From Rhodospirillales bacterium (GTDB lineage Bacteria > Pseudomonadota > Alphaproteobacteria > Micavibrionales > UBA1664), in the NCBI GenBank assembly GCA_023898805.1, contig CP060260.1, forward strand, positions 620,001-684,000: a stretch of DNA of 64,000 nucleotides, in the 5' to 3' direction. Shown here piece by piece: positions 1-8,819 of the stretch. A program made the position numbers and the translations under genes. Numbering within the stretch: the stretch's first letter is position 1; each line of letters starts with the position of its first letter. The notes beneath the pieces are model-generated. The model was not told the origin of the DNA and made no database searches. It saw nothing but the letters and a program-made list of their open reading frames with translations.

Positions 1-1471
1 CGATTTGCGGCCATGTCCGCACGGTGTTGGGCGTCGCGCGGCCGCCTTCCTGCGCCACCAGCCACGGACGCACGGCCACCCCGCCATTGACCAGCCGGCT
101 GACCATCGTCGCCAATTGCAACGGCGTCGCCAGAAGATACCCCTGCCCGATGCTGGCGACCACGGTTTCGCCGCCGTCCCATTTTTTGCCAAATGTCTTT
201 TCCTTCCACGCCTGCGTCGGCACCGTGCCCGCGCGCTCCTCCGGCAACTCGATGCCCAGCGCCTCGCCCAATCCAAGACGCCGCGCCATCGCGGCGATGC
301 GGTCGATGCCGATGTCGCGCGACACGCTATAGAAAAACACGTCGCACGACTGCGCCAACGCATCCGTCAAATTCACCGTGCCGTGCCCGTTATGCTTCCA
401 GCAGTGAAAGCGGTGGTCGCCAAGGTCGTAATAGCCGGGACAGAACACGCGCGTCCCCGGCTTGATGACATTGGCCTCCAGCCCCGCCATCGCGGACACC
501 ATCTTGAAGGTCGAACCCGGCGGATACACGCCGCCCACCGCCTTGTCGTTGAGCGGATGGGTATCGTCGCCGGTCAACTGCGTCCACAGGCTTTGCGGAA
601 TGCCGGTCGAAAACAGATTGGGGTCGAAAGACGGGCTGGACGCCAGCGCATAGACGGCCCCCGTATGCGCGTCCATCACCACCGCCGACGCGCTTTTCTC
701 GCGCGCCAGATATTCCTGCATCTTTTGCTGCAAACCCAGATCGATGGTCAAAGACAGGTCTTCCCCCGGCGTCCCGTCCTCGCGTTCCAGCTCGCGCACC
801 GTGCGCCCGGCGACGTTGACCTCGATCCGGCTGGTCCCGGCGCCGCCGCGCAATTCGTCCTCGAACGCCTTTTCAAGCCCGGTCTTGCCGACCCGGAATC
901 CCGGCAAGCCCAAAACCGGGTCGCCCGTCTGGTCGCTGCGCGCGACCGCGCCGACATATCCCACCACATGCGCGGTGGCGGGACCTTGCGGATAAAACCG
1001 CCGTTGCCCGACATCGATCGAAATACCCGGCAGATCGGGCATGTTGACCTCGATCGCGGCGACCTGCTCCCACGACAGGTTGTCGATGATCTCGATCGGC
1101 AAAAATCGCGGTTGCTGCCGTGCGCGACTCAAAACCGCGTCGATCTCGTTGGGTCGCAGCGGCAGGATGCGCGAAAGCGTTTCCAAAGACGCCTCGATGT
1201 CATCGGCCTGTTCGGGCACGATCTGGACGCGGAAATCCTGCTCGTTGATCGCAAGTCCTTGCCCGCTGCGGTCATAGATCAACCCGCGAACCGGCGCGAT
1301 CAGCTTGACCTGAATGCGGTTGTTTTCCGCCAGCGTGCGGAATTTGTCGCCCTGCGCAAGCTGCAACCACGCCAGCCGCCCGGCCAGCGTCATCATCAGC
1401 GCGCCATTGATCCCGCCCAGAATAAGGGCGCGCCGCGTAAATGAAAGAACCCGTTCCTGATCGTTGTCCAT
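1..1471 (-). CDS. mrdA: Penicillin-binding protein 2 (MrdA), 3' end beyond window
   Basis: Transpeptidase of the elongasome that cross-links lateral-wall peptidoglycan, working with RodA and MreBCD in the inner membrane. The translated minus strand starts MDNDQERVLSF with one N-terminal membrane segment (about residues 14-35), then the dimerisation domain and the start of the transpeptidase domain. The active-site tetrad STFK sits in a GSTFK context and is followed by the SCD motif of the PBP2 class. The KTG motif and the C-terminus lie beyond the window edge. The ATG at 1471 is 3 nt after the mreD stop, so it is the last visible gene of mreB-mreC-mreD-mrdA. About 490 codons are present, against roughly 600-650 in the family. 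Identification is secure; completeness cannot be judged. Confidence 0.95.
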   Translation of the reverse strand, partial: MDNDQERVLSFTRRALILGGINGALMMTLAGRLAWLQLAQGDKFRTLAENNRIQVKLIAPVRGLIYDRSGQGLAINEQDFRVQIVPEQADDIEASLETLSRILPLRPNEIDAVLSRARQQPRFLPIEIIDNLSWEQVAAIEVNMPDLPGISIDVGQRRFYPQGPATAHVVGYVGAVARSDQTGDPVLGLPGFRVGKTGLEKAFEDELRGGAGTSRIEVNVAGRTVRELEREDGTPGEDLSLTIDLGLQQKMQEYLAREKSASAVVMDAHTGAVYALASSPSFDPNLFSTGIPQSLWTQLTGDDTHPLNDKAVGGVYPPGSTFKMVSAMAGLEANVIKPGTRVFCPGYYDLGDHRFHCWKHNGHGTVNLTDALAQSCDVFFYSVSRDIGIDRIAAMARRLGLGEALGIELPEERAGTVPTQAWKEKTFGKKWDGGETVVASIGQGYLLATPLQLATMVSRLVNGGVAVRPWLVAQEGGRATPNTVRTWPQI

Positions 1472-1474
1472 CAA

Positions 1475-1969
1475 TCAGTCCTGCAGAATATCCGAACGGC
1501 CCGGCCCCGCGACCAGCCGCAGACACCCCGTCATCAAAAACGAACTCAGGGCATACAGGGCTCCGCTGCACACCGCCGACGCCATCGCCGACACCGGCGA
1601 AAAAATCGTCCACGTCACCAGCCCCATGACCGCCCAGCGCGCCCCTTCATATGCCAGCGACACGACCAAAAACCCGGCCCATTGCGTGGCGAAGGGCTGG
1701 GAAAGCAGATAGCGCCGCTGCCGCCCGATGACGATCTGGGTCAAAACCAGCAAGAACGCGTTAAGCCCCAGAAGCGATCCGCCCACGAGGTCGATCGCGA
1801 ACCCGGCCAGAAACGCCGCCCATACAGGAAATAGCGCAGGCCGGAAAATCGTCCAGTAATACAACGCGTGCAGCACCAGTATCATCTGCAACGTAACCGA
1901 TGCGGAAAGCGGATAGGATTGCGCGGAAAGCACGATGAACAAACATGTCAAAAACACCGCCGGCGCCAT
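1475..1969 (-). CDS. mreD: Rod shape-determining protein MreD
   Basis: Integral membrane partner of MreC and MreB in the elongasome. The 164-residue product is almost entirely hydrophobic, with about five predicted membrane segments and the MreD-like stretch GFAIDLVGGSLLGLNAF (residues about 56-72) in the second half of the first third. The ATG at 1969 was chosen because the membrane segment begins directly after it; a TTG two codons upstream (1975) is also possible. The frame stays open further upstream, but that part overlaps mreC and is arginine-rich shadow. It lies between mreC and mrdA with short gaps, so co-transcription is likely. MreD is poorly conserved, so the call rests on position plus topology. 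Confidence 0.88.
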   Translation of the reverse strand: MAPAVFLTCLFIVLSAQSYPLSASVTLQMILVLHALYYWTIFRPALFPVWAAFLAGFAIDLVGGSLLGLNAFLLVLTQIVIGRQRRYLLSQPFATQWAGFLVVSLAYEGARWAVMGLVTWTIFSPVSAMASAVCSGALYALSSFLMTGCLRLVAGPGRSDILQD

Positions 1970-2012
1970 GCGCAACGCGGGCGGTACGGGAAGCGCGTGA
2001 CCGCGCCGCCGT

Positions 2013-2972
2013 TTAGTTTGGTTCGGCAAGACCGGCGTCCGTCGCCGCGGCGGTCGAGGAGAAGACGGGATCGCCCAAAAGCGGCTTGATGCCGTAATCG
2101 ACCACCTGCACGTGCTGGCTGCGCTCCGGCGCGGCGTACAGACGCACGCCGACGCCGCCGTCGCCGTTGGCCACGGTCTCGCCGACCGGAATGCCATAAG
2201 GGAACAGACCGCCAAGGCCGGAAGTGACAACGCGCTCACCCGCGCGGATCTGGGAACCCGTGGCAAGATGATCCAAAGTCGGCATGTCGCCGTTGGTCCC
2301 GGCCAGTATGGCGCGTTCATTCGCGCCTTCGACCAGCACCGGGATGCGTGAATTGATGTCCTGCAACAGCAGCACGCGCGCGGTACGGCTGCCCGTTTCG
2401 ATGACGCGACCCAAAAGCCCTTCGTGCGAAACCACGCCCTGCCCCTTGAACACGCCGACATCGCGCCCGCCCTCGATCACCAGACTTTTGGCGTAGGTCG
2501 AGGATCCATCGGCGATGATACGGGTGGTGATGAAGCTTTGGGCCTGCTGGCGGTCGACGTTGAGCAGGTCGCGCAGCGCCTTGTTCTCGGATTGCAGCAT
2601 CAAGGCCGCTTGATACCATGCCTTGAGCTTTTCGTTTTCGGCGCGCAATGCGGCGTTGTCTTTGGACATCTGTGTCCACTCCGCCACAGTGTCCAACCGG
2701 GCACGGATCCCTTCGATCGGTTTTTGCGCAAACTCAATCGCCGGCGCCGCGACGTCGAACACGGTTTGCTGCAAACGGTCGAGTGACGGACGCGCGATCA
2801 TATGCGCGGTCATCAACCCCGCCGCCGCGGCCATCAGAACGAAAGAGAGAGAGAAGCGCCGCCGTGCGCCGCTCGCCGCGATGGCGGGGCTGGCATACGT
2901 ATTCGCATACGGGACATAGTTGATGCGGTTGCCGGTCACGAGGGAATAACCCAAAAACTCTTGAATTTTCAT
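2013..2972 (-). CDS. mreC: Rod shape-determining protein MreC
   Basis: Bitopic membrane protein whose periplasmic domain scaffolds PBP2 and links the wall synthase to MreB. The 319-residue product has a cytoplasmic N-terminus of about 40 residues, one membrane segment (about 43-60), a coiled coil rich in Glu, Lys and Ala (about 95-135), and the two beta-barrel subdomains typical of MreC, with the LLGRVIETGSRTARVLL stretch. The C-terminus is Ala/Thr-rich. It starts 89 bp after mreB; that gap holds a perfect DnaA box. Confidence 0.95.
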   Translation of the reverse strand: MKIQEFLGYSLVTGNRINYVPYANTYASPAIAASGARRRFSLSFVLMAAAAGLMTAHMIARPSLDRLQQTVFDVAAPAIEFAQKPIEGIRARLDTVAEWTQMSKDNAALRAENEKLKAWYQAALMLQSENKALRDLLNVDRQQAQSFITTRIIADGSSTYAKSLVIEGGRDVGVFKGQGVVSHEGLLGRVIETGSRTARVLLLQDINSRIPVLVEGANERAILAGTNGDMPTLDHLATGSQIRAGERVVTSGLGGLFPYGIPVGETVANGDGGVGVRLYAAPERSQHVQVVDYGIKPLLGDPVFSSTAAATDAGLAEPN

Positions 2973-3035
2973 CCAAGGAGTAGGCGAAAAACCCGTATTT
3001 TACAAGACGTTGCAAAAGGACGCGAAGAACTTCCC

Positions 3036-3044
3036 TGTGGATAA
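3036..3044 (-). promoter_or_regulatory. Perfect DnaA box between mreB and mreC
   Basis: TGTGGATAA on the plus strand is the exact reverse complement of the consensus TTATCCACA. It lies in the 89-bp gap between the end of mreB and the start of mreC. The sequence match is certain; binding and any effect on mreC expression are inference. No second box is seen within a few hundred bases, so this is not an origin. Confidence 0.55.
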
Positions 3045-3061
3045 CTGCCCTTGACGCCGAA

Positions 3062-4099
3062 TCAGGCGGTTTTCAAGGCGCCATGCAGGACCGCCCGGTC
3101 CTCAAGCGCCTGCCCGGTGCCCAGCGCGACGCAGGCCAGCGGATCGTCGGCCACGGTGACCGGCAAGCCGGTGGCATAGCGCAACACGTAATCGAGGTTT
3201 TTAAGCAGCGATCCGCCCCCCGTCATCACGATACCCTTGTCGACGATGTCGGCGGCCAGCTCCGGCGCGGTGTTCTCAAGCGCGGTCTTGACCGCTTCGA
3301 CGATCTGGCTGACCGGCTCGGCCAACGCCTCCGCCATCTGCCGTTCGGTAACCACGGTTTCCTTGGGCACGCCGTTCATCAGGTCGCGGCCCTTGATCTG
3401 CATGGTCCGCCCATCGCCGTCGGCGGGCGGACAGGCCGCGCCGATTTCCTTTTTGATGCGCTCGGCCGTGCTTTCACCGATCAAAAGATTGTGCACGCGA
3501 CGGATATAGGCGATGACGGCCTCGTCCATCCGGTCGCCGCCCACGCGCGCCGAACGCGCATACACGATCCCGCCAAGCGAGATGACCGCGACCCCGGTCG
3601 TGCCACCGCCGATATCGACGACCATCGACCCTGTCGGCTCCATCACCGGCAACCCCGCGCCGATCGCGGCGGCCATCGGCTCCTCGATCAGCCAGACCTT
3701 GCGCGCGCCGGCGCTTTCGGCGGACTCGATGATCGCGCGCTGCTCCACCGCGGTCGACCCCGTGGGCACGCAAATGATCATTTCCGGGGAAACGAATGAA
3801 CGACGGTTATGCACCTTGCGGATAAAATGCTTGATCATCGCCTCGGCGACTTCGAAATCCGCGATCACCCCGTCGCGCAAAGGCCGGATCGCGGTAATGT
3901 TGCCCGGCGTGCGGCCCAGCATCTGCTTGGCCTCGTTGCCCACCGCCAGCACCTGCTTGCGCCCGTCGATATTGCTGATCGCGACGACCGACGGCTCGTT
4001 CAGCACAATGCCCTGATCGCGCACATACACCAATGTGTTTGCGGTCCCCAGATCCATGGCCATGTCGGCCGAAACAAAGCTGAACAGCTTTGAAAACAT
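3062..4099 (-). CDS. mreB: Rod shape-determining protein MreB
   Basis: Bacterial actin that forms membrane-bound filaments directing lateral-wall synthesis. The 345-residue length is normal. It starts MFSKLFSFVSADMAMDLGTAN with the first phosphate loop (DLGTANTLVYV). The second is DIGGGTTGVAVISLGG, and the adenosine motif is GIVMTGGGSLLKNLD. First gene of mreBCD-mrdA on the minus strand. A possible promoter, TTGGCA-17-TAATGC, lies 34-62 nt upstream. Confidence 0.98.
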   Translation of the reverse strand: MFSKLFSFVSADMAMDLGTANTLVYVRDQGIVLNEPSVVAISNIDGRKQVLAVGNEAKQMLGRTPGNITAIRPLRDGVIADFEVAEAMIKHFIRKVHNRRSFVSPEMIICVPTGSTAVEQRAIIESAESAGARKVWLIEEPMAAAIGAGLPVMEPTGSMVVDIGGGTTGVAVISLGGIVYARSARVGGDRMDEAVIAYIRRVHNLLIGESTAERIKKEIGAACPPADGDGRTMQIKGRDLMNGVPKETVVTERQMAEALAEPVSQIVEAVKTALENTAPELAADIVDKGIVMTGGGSLLKNLDYVLRYATGLPVTVADDPLACVALGTGQALEDRAVLHGALKTA

Positions 4100-4132
4100 T
4101 GCTTCAAGACATCTCGTTCGTGATGATGCACA

Positions 4133-4161
4133 GCATTAGCAAACAAATGCCCGACTGCCAA
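4133..4161 (-). promoter_or_regulatory. Candidate sigma-70 promoter of mreB
   Basis: Read on the minus strand: TTGGCA (4161-4156), a 17-nt spacer, then TAATGC (4138-4133), ending about 34 nt before the mreB ATG. The -35 is good and the -10 is weak, so this is a suggestion only. The rest of the 4100-4250 gap holds the rpmJ terminator. Confidence 0.35.
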
Positions 4162-4203
4162 AACAATACTCTTATGCGCTCCACTGGCGCCTTCAAATGA
4201 ATA

Positions 4204-4226
4204 AAGCCGCGTGGGCAACGCGGCTT
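4204..4226 (-). terminator. Intrinsic terminator after rpmJ
   Basis: A perfect 9-bp stem (AAGCCGCGT / ACGCGGCTT) with a 5-nt loop, followed on the minus strand by TTTATT. It lies 25 bp past the rpmJ stop and before the mreB promoter region, so it separates the two units. Confidence 0.75.
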
Positions 4227-4250
4227 GCTTCGTCCCGAATAACGGGAAAT

Positions 4251-4376
4251 TTAACCCTGACGCGCCTTATAGCGGGGGTTTTCCTTGTCGATCACGTATA
4301 CGCGACCCTTGCGCCGGACGATCTTGCAGGTGCGGCTGCGTTTCTTAAGGGTTTTGAGCGAATTTCTGACTTTCAT
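4251..4376 (-). CDS. rpmJ: 50S ribosomal protein bL36 (short, zinc-ligand-poor form)
   Basis: A 41-residue very basic protein beginning MKVRNSLKTLKKRSRTCKI and ending PRYKARQG, with the VRRKGRVYVI core of bL36. The canonical zinc-binding form is 37-38 residues with a C-C-C-H set. Here only one cysteine (C17) remains and the tail is the longer NPRYKARQG, as in the C-minus form common in Alphaproteobacteria. AAGGAT lies upstream of the ATG as a ribosome binding site. It is a single-gene unit closed by a hairpin at 4204-4226. Confidence 0.95.
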   Translation of the reverse strand: MKVRNSLKTLKKRSRTCKIVRRKGRVYVIDKENPRYKARQG

Positions 4377-4474
4377 GGCCTTTTATCCTTTAACTGGCGC
4401 AGGGTTTAACAGGAAGCCATGCGCCCTGTCAACAATCTTTACTTTACCGGACAGACGGATAGCATGACAAAGCC

Positions 4475-5671
4475 ATGACACTGACCATCCGCACCAAACG
4501 ACAGATTTTTGCCCCCGGCGACCTGATCTTCAAACAGGGCGATCCGGGCGACAGCGCCTACCTGATCGAGGAAGGCCAGGTCGAGATCCTCTCCGAAACC
4601 GGCGGGACGCCGCAATCCCTTGGCAAACGCGGCACGGGCAGCATTGTCGGTGAAATGGCCATCGTCGATTCCAAACCGCGCCCGACCACGGTACGTGCGA
4701 TTACGCCGTGTACCCTGCTGGCCATCGGGCGTGAGGATTTTGAACGCCGCCTCGAACACGCAGACCCGGTGATGAAAATGGTGGTGCACGCGATACTCGC
4801 GCGCTACCGCGCCCTGCTTTCCGGCATCGCGCACGACGAGGATGACGGCGGCGATTCCAAACCCGCCACCGTCTCCGAAAAGGCGTTTGAAACCATCAAG
4901 ATGACCCATGATTTCCGCGAAGCGATTTTGGGTTACCAGCTGCGCCTGCATTACCAACCCATCGTCAACATCGCGAACGGTCAGGTCGTGGGGTTCGAGG
5001 GGCTGATGCGCTGGCACCATCCGGTCAAGGGCATGATCGGCCCCGCCACGTTCATCCCGATTGCCGAGGATTCGGGCCTGATCGTCCACGCCAGCCGATG
5101 GGCCCTGCGCGAGGCGGTCTACATGCTCAACCGCCTGAAGATGGACCACGACCTGCCCGATCCGTGGTTTATATCCCTCAACTTCACCGGCCTCGACCTC
5201 GCGGCCGAGGATTTCGCCGACCACGTCACCGAAACCCTGCAAGGCACGGGCGTGCATCCCTCGCGCGTCAAGCTGGAGATCACCGAACGCATGCTGATCG
5301 ACGATCCGGAAGGCGCGATCAACACGCTGCGCCGCTGCCGCGAGGCGGGACTGACCGTCGCGCTCGACGATTTCGGCACCGGCTATTCCTCGCTCTCTTA
5401 CCTGCACCGTTTCCCGATCGACACGATGAAGATCGACCGTTCCTTCGTCGTCGAAATGGTCACCAGCCACGCCAGCCTGACACTGGTCAAGGCGATCATC
5501 GCGCTGGCCAAGGGTCTGGGCATGTCCATCGTCGCGGAAGGCGTTGAAAAACAAGAGGAATCGGACATCCTGCTCAAAAACGGTTGCGAACTGGTGCAAG
5601 GCTATCTCTATGCCCGCCCGATGGCCGAGCCCGACCTTGTCCTGTGGCTCAAGCACAAAGACGATCTATAA
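4475..5671 (+). CDS. Cyclic nucleotide-binding domain / EAL c-di-GMP phosphodiesterase
   Basis: Probable cytoplasmic phosphodiesterase hydrolysing c-di-GMP, with a cNMP-type sensor in front. Residues about 10-105 form a CAP/CRP-like nucleotide-binding fold (GDLIFKQGDPGDSAYLIEEG, then GSIVGEMAIVD, then the RPTTVRA phosphate cassette). An EAL domain follows from about residue 155 to the end. Its first motif is EGL instead of EAL, but the metal and catalytic residues are visible: the N of SLNFTGL, the E of LEITERM, the DD of DDFGTGYSSL, the K of MKIDRSF, the E of VAEGVEK and the Q of VQGYLYARP. It is therefore probably active. No DNA-binding or membrane domain is seen. Monocistronic, ahead of pnt. 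Confidence 0.85.
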   Translation: MTLTIRTKRQIFAPGDLIFKQGDPGDSAYLIEEGQVEILSETGGTPQSLGKRGTGSIVGEMAIVDSKPRPTTVRAITPCTLLAIGREDFERRLEHADPVMKMVVHAILARYRALLSGIAHDEDDGGDSKPATVSEKAFETIKMTHDFREAILGYQLRLHYQPIVNIANGQVVGFEGLMRWHHPVKGMIGPATFIPIAEDSGLIVHASRWALREAVYMLNRLKMDHDLPDPWFISLNFTGLDLAAEDFADHVTETLQGTGVHPSRVKLEITERMLIDDPEGAINTLRRCREAGLTVALDDFGTGYSSLSYLHRFPIDTMKIDRSFVVEMVTSHASLTLVKAIIALAKGLGMSIVAEGVEKQEESDILLKNGCELVQGYLYARPMAEPDLVLWLKHKDDL

Positions 5672-5746
5672 CGCTTCACAACCTGCTGAAAGTGTTGCAA
5701 TCTGGCCCCGCTTGTCAAAAACCGGAACCACAAGGAAACCGCGACC

Positions 5747-7000
5747 GTGGCCTTATCCATCTCTGTCCTGAAGGAAACCGCGCCCGACGAAACCCGTGTT
5801 GCCGCGACGCCGGAAACCGTCCGCAAATACGAGGCGCTGGGCGCATCCGTGACCGTACAGGCCGGTGCGGGCGAATCCGCGGCGATCAGCGACGACACCT
5901 TCGCTTCCGCCGGCGCCAGGATCGTGCCCAACGCGCTGACCGCGCTCAAGGACGCGGACATCGTCCTGTGCGTGCAAAAGCCCGAAGCCGATATTCTTGA
6001 ACGCATGAAACCCGGCGCGACCCTGATCGGCATGTTGTCGCCCTATCAGTTCCGCGATGCCGCGCGCTTTGAACGCACCGGCGCCTCCGCCGTCGCACTC
6101 GAACTCGTGCCGCGCATCACGCGCGCGCAGGCGATGGATGTGCTCTCCTCGCAAGCCAACCTTGCCGGCTACCGCGCGGTGATCGAGGCGGCGTCGATCT
6201 ATGGCCGCGCCATGCCGATGATGATGACCGCCGCGGGCACCGTCGCACCGGCGCGCGTTTTCATCATGGGCGCGGGCGTCGCCGGGTTGCAGGCGATTGC
6301 GACCGCGCGGCGTCTGGGTGCCGTCGTTTCGGCGACCGATGTGCGCGCCGCCGCGCGCGAACAGGTCCACTCGCTCGGCGCGACCTTCGTGATGGTGGAG
6401 AACGAGGAAACCAAACAGGCCGAAACCGCCGGCGGCTACGCCAAGGAAATGTCGGAGGATTACAAGCGCCAGCAGGCCGCCTTGATCGCCGAAACCATCA
6501 AGAAACAGGACATCGTCATCACCACCGCCCTGATCCCCGGCCGCCCCGCGCCGGTTCTGGTCACGCCCGACATGGTCAAATCGATGAAGCCGGGTTCGGT
6601 GATCGTCGACATGGCGACCGAGGCCGGCGGCAACTGCCCCCTTTCGGAAAAGGGTAAGGTCGTCGAAAAACACGGCGTCACCATCATCGGCTACGGCAAC
6701 CTGCCCGCACGCATCGCGGTTGACGCCTCGCAACTTTACGCACGCAACGTCCTCAATGTCGTGACGCTGCTGCTGGGCAAGGAAAAAACCGCGCCCGTCT
6801 TTAATTTCGAGGATGAAATCATTCAGGGCTTCACCCTGATCCATAACGGCAAGGCGGTCCATAAGTTGCTTGGTGGCGTATCCGAAACCAAAAAAGCGGA
6901 AACGCCGAAATCCGAAACACCGAAAGCGCCAACCAAGGCGGAACAAAAAGCCGACGACAAACCGGCTTTCAAACGCAAACCCGAATCCAAGGAAGCCTGA
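5747..7000 (+). CDS. pntAA: NAD(P) transhydrogenase subunit alpha part 1
   Basis: NAD(H)-binding domain I of the proton-translocating transhydrogenase, which reduces NADP+ with NADH using proton-motive force. The 417-residue protein resembles the alanine-dehydrogenase/PntA fold: the VLKETAPDETRVAATPETV start, the TAAGTVAPARVFIMGAGVAGLQA nucleotide fold near the middle, and TALIPGRPAPVLV. The last 45 residues are a Lys/Pro/Glu-rich tail. Translation appears to start at GTG 5747, with AAGGAA upstream. Two bases separate it from pntAB. As in many Alphaproteobacteria the enzyme is split into three genes. Confidence 0.95.
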   Translation: MALSISVLKETAPDETRVAATPETVRKYEALGASVTVQAGAGESAAISDDTFASAGARIVPNALTALKDADIVLCVQKPEADILERMKPGATLIGMLSPYQFRDAARFERTGASAVALELVPRITRAQAMDVLSSQANLAGYRAVIEAASIYGRAMPMMMTAAGTVAPARVFIMGAGVAGLQAIATARRLGAVVSATDVRAAAREQVHSLGATFVMVENEETKQAETAGGYAKEMSEDYKRQQAALIAETIKKQDIVITTALIPGRPAPVLVTPDMVKSMKPGSVIVDMATEAGGNCPLSEKGKVVEKHGVTIIGYGNLPARIAVDASQLYARNVLNVVTLLLGKEKTAPVFNFEDEIIQGFTLIHNGKAVHKLLGGVSETKKAETPKSETPKAPTKAEQKADDKPAFKRKPESKEA

Positions 7001-7002
7001 TC

Positions 7003-7425
7003 ATGTCCTCCGAAACCCTGATCCAGGACGCCCGCGACCTGGCCATGCGCTCCGCCGATCTGGCGCAGGACATGACCACGCTGGCGGGCAACGTCGCCCT
7101 TCAGGCCCAGCACTACGGAAACGGCCACGAAAACTTCCTGATGACCGGCATCACGATTTTCGTGCTTGCCTGCTTTGTCGGTTACTACGTGGTCTGGCGG
7201 GTGACCCCCGCGCTGCACTCGCCGCTGATGGGCATCACCAACGCGATTTCCTCGGTCATCATCGTCGGCGCCATTATCGCCGCCGCCCCGCAGGACAGCT
7301 ACTGGTTCTCCACCCTGCTCGGCTTCATGGCGATCGTCCTCGCCTCGGTCAACATTTTTGGCGGCTTCCTGATCACCCGCCGCATGCTTTCCATGTTCAA
7401 ACGTAAGGAAGGGGCGAAAAAATAA
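7003..7425 (+). CDS. pntAB: NAD(P) transhydrogenase subunit alpha part 2
   Basis: Membrane part of the alpha subunit (domain II). The 140 residues carry an N-terminal amphipathic region and three to four membrane segments (about 47-65, 75-97, 103-127), ending in a basic KRKEGAKK tail. The stop and the pntB start overlap by one base (TAATG at 7424-7428), so translational coupling is likely. Confidence 0.93.
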   Translation: MSSETLIQDARDLAMRSADLAQDMTTLAGNVALQAQHYGNGHENFLMTGITIFVLACFVGYYVVWRVTPALHSPLMGITNAISSVIIVGAIIAAAPQDSYWFSTLLGFMAIVLASVNIFGGFLITRRMLSMFKRKEGAKK

Positions 7426-8819
7426 TGGCCACCATGCCTGCCCTGCTGTATCTCGTCGCCGCCATCGCCTTCATCATGGCGCTGCGCGGCCTGTCCTCGC
7501 CCGAAAGCGCCCGCACCGGCGTGCTTTACGGCATGCTGGGCATGGCGATCGCGATCGTCACTACCTTCTCGCTCGACGTCGTCGACGCCAACATCACCCC
7601 GCTGCTTGGCATCGCGCTTGGCGGCATGGTCGGCGCGGGCATCGCCAAAAAGGTTGAAATGACCGCGCTGCCGCAACTCATGGCCGCCTTCCACTCGCTG
7701 GTCGGCCTTGCCGCCGTGTTCATCGCCACCGCCGCGCTTTACAACCCCATCGCCTACGGCATCGGTTCGCGCGGGGCCATCGCGCTGACCTCGCTGGTCG
7801 AAATGTCGCTCGGCGCCGCCATCGGCGCGATCACCTTCATGGGGTCGATCATCGCTTTCGGCAAGCTTCAGGGCCTGATTTCCGGAAAGCCGCTGACCTT
7901 CGCGGGCCAGCACATGCTCAACGCCGCGCTTGGCGGCGCGATGCTGGTGCTCATCCTTGCCTTCTGCGCGACCGAATGGAATTTCGTGTTCTTCGCCATC
8001 GTCGCCGTGGCGCTGGTGCTGGGCATCACCCTGATCGTCCCGATCGGCGGGGCCGACATGCCGGTCATCGTTTCGATGCTCAATTCCTATTCCGGCTGGG
8101 CGGCGGCGGGCATTGGTTTCACGCTGCAAAACCCGCTGCTGATCATCGTCGGCGCGTTGGTCGGCGCCAGCGGCGCCATTCTTTCCTACATCATGTGCAA
8201 GGGCATGAACCGCTCTTTCATCAACGTGCTGCTCGGCGGGTTCGGCGGCGATGCGGCGGATTCCGGTGCCGCCGCCGCAAGCGGCGACCGGCCGGTCAAG
8301 ATCGGCTCGGCCGAGGACGCGGCCTTCATCCTGAAAAACGCGGCCTCGGTGATCATCGTGCCCGGTTACGGCATGGCGGTGGCGCAGGCCCAGCACGCCT
8401 TGCGCGAAATGGCCGATACACTCAAGAAGGAAGGCGTGCAGGTCCGCTACGCCATCCATCCCGTCGCGGGCAGGATGCCCGGCCACATGAACGTCCTGCT
8501 GGCCGAGGCGAACGTGCCCTATGACGACGTGCTCGAACTTGACGACATCAACCGCGATTTCGGGCAAACCGACGTCGCTTTCGTCATCGGCGCCAACGAC
8601 ATCACCAACCCCGCCGCCAAGAACGACCCAAAATCGCCGATTTACGGCATGCCGGTGCTTGATGTCGAAAAAGCCAAAACGGTGCTGTTCGTCAAACGCT
8701 CGCTCGGCACGGGTTACGCCGGTGTCGATAACCCGCTTTTCTTCAACGAAAATACGATGATGCTGCTTGGCGACGCCAAGAAAATGTCCGAGGACATCAT
8801 CAAGGCGTTGGAACAGTAA
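7425..8819 (+). CDS. pntB: NAD(P) transhydrogenase subunit beta
   Basis: Carries the remaining membrane helices and the NADP(H)-binding domain III. The 464 residues give about eight to nine membrane segments up to residue about 265. The Rossmann-like NADP domain follows, with VIIVPGYGMAVAQAQHAL, HPVAGRMPGHMNVLLAEA and DVAFVIGANDITNPAA, which are hallmarks of PntB. The length is normal. Its last 20 bp overlap, convergently, the end of the minus-strand gene at 8800. Confidence 0.97.
   Translation: MATMPALLYLVAAIAFIMALRGLSSPESARTGVLYGMLGMAIAIVTTFSLDVVDANITPLLGIALGGMVGAGIAKKVEMTALPQLMAAFHSLVGLAAVFIATAALYNPIAYGIGSRGAIALTSLVEMSLGAAIGAITFMGSIIAFGKLQGLISGKPLTFAGQHMLNAALGGAMLVLILAFCATEWNFVFFAIVAVALVLGITLIVPIGGADMPVIVSMLNSYSGWAAAGIGFTLQNPLLIIVGALVGASGAILSYIMCKGMNRSFINVLLGGFGGDAADSGAAAASGDRPVKIGSAEDAAFILKNAASVIIVPGYGMAVAQAQHALREMADTLKKEGVQVRYAIHPVAGRMPGHMNVLLAEANVPYDDVLELDDINRDFGQTDVAFVIGANDITNPAAKNDPKSPIYGMPVLDVEKAKTVLFVKRSLGTGYAGVDNPLFFNENTMMLLGDAKKMSEDIIKALEQ

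Noticed and set aside
5..1444. Long plus-strand open frame across the PBP2 gene
   Set aside because: Composition is Arg/His-rich with no motif, and the minus strand gives a clear PBP2; it is a shadow.
3036..3044. Replication origin near the DnaA boxes
   Set aside because: Only single boxes are seen, with no AT-rich unwinding region, repeats or dnaA/dnaN/parA genes nearby.
4475..5671. Treating the EAL protein as inactive because the motif reads EGL
   Set aside because: The other metal and catalytic residues, including DDFGTGYSSL and VAEGVEK, are intact.
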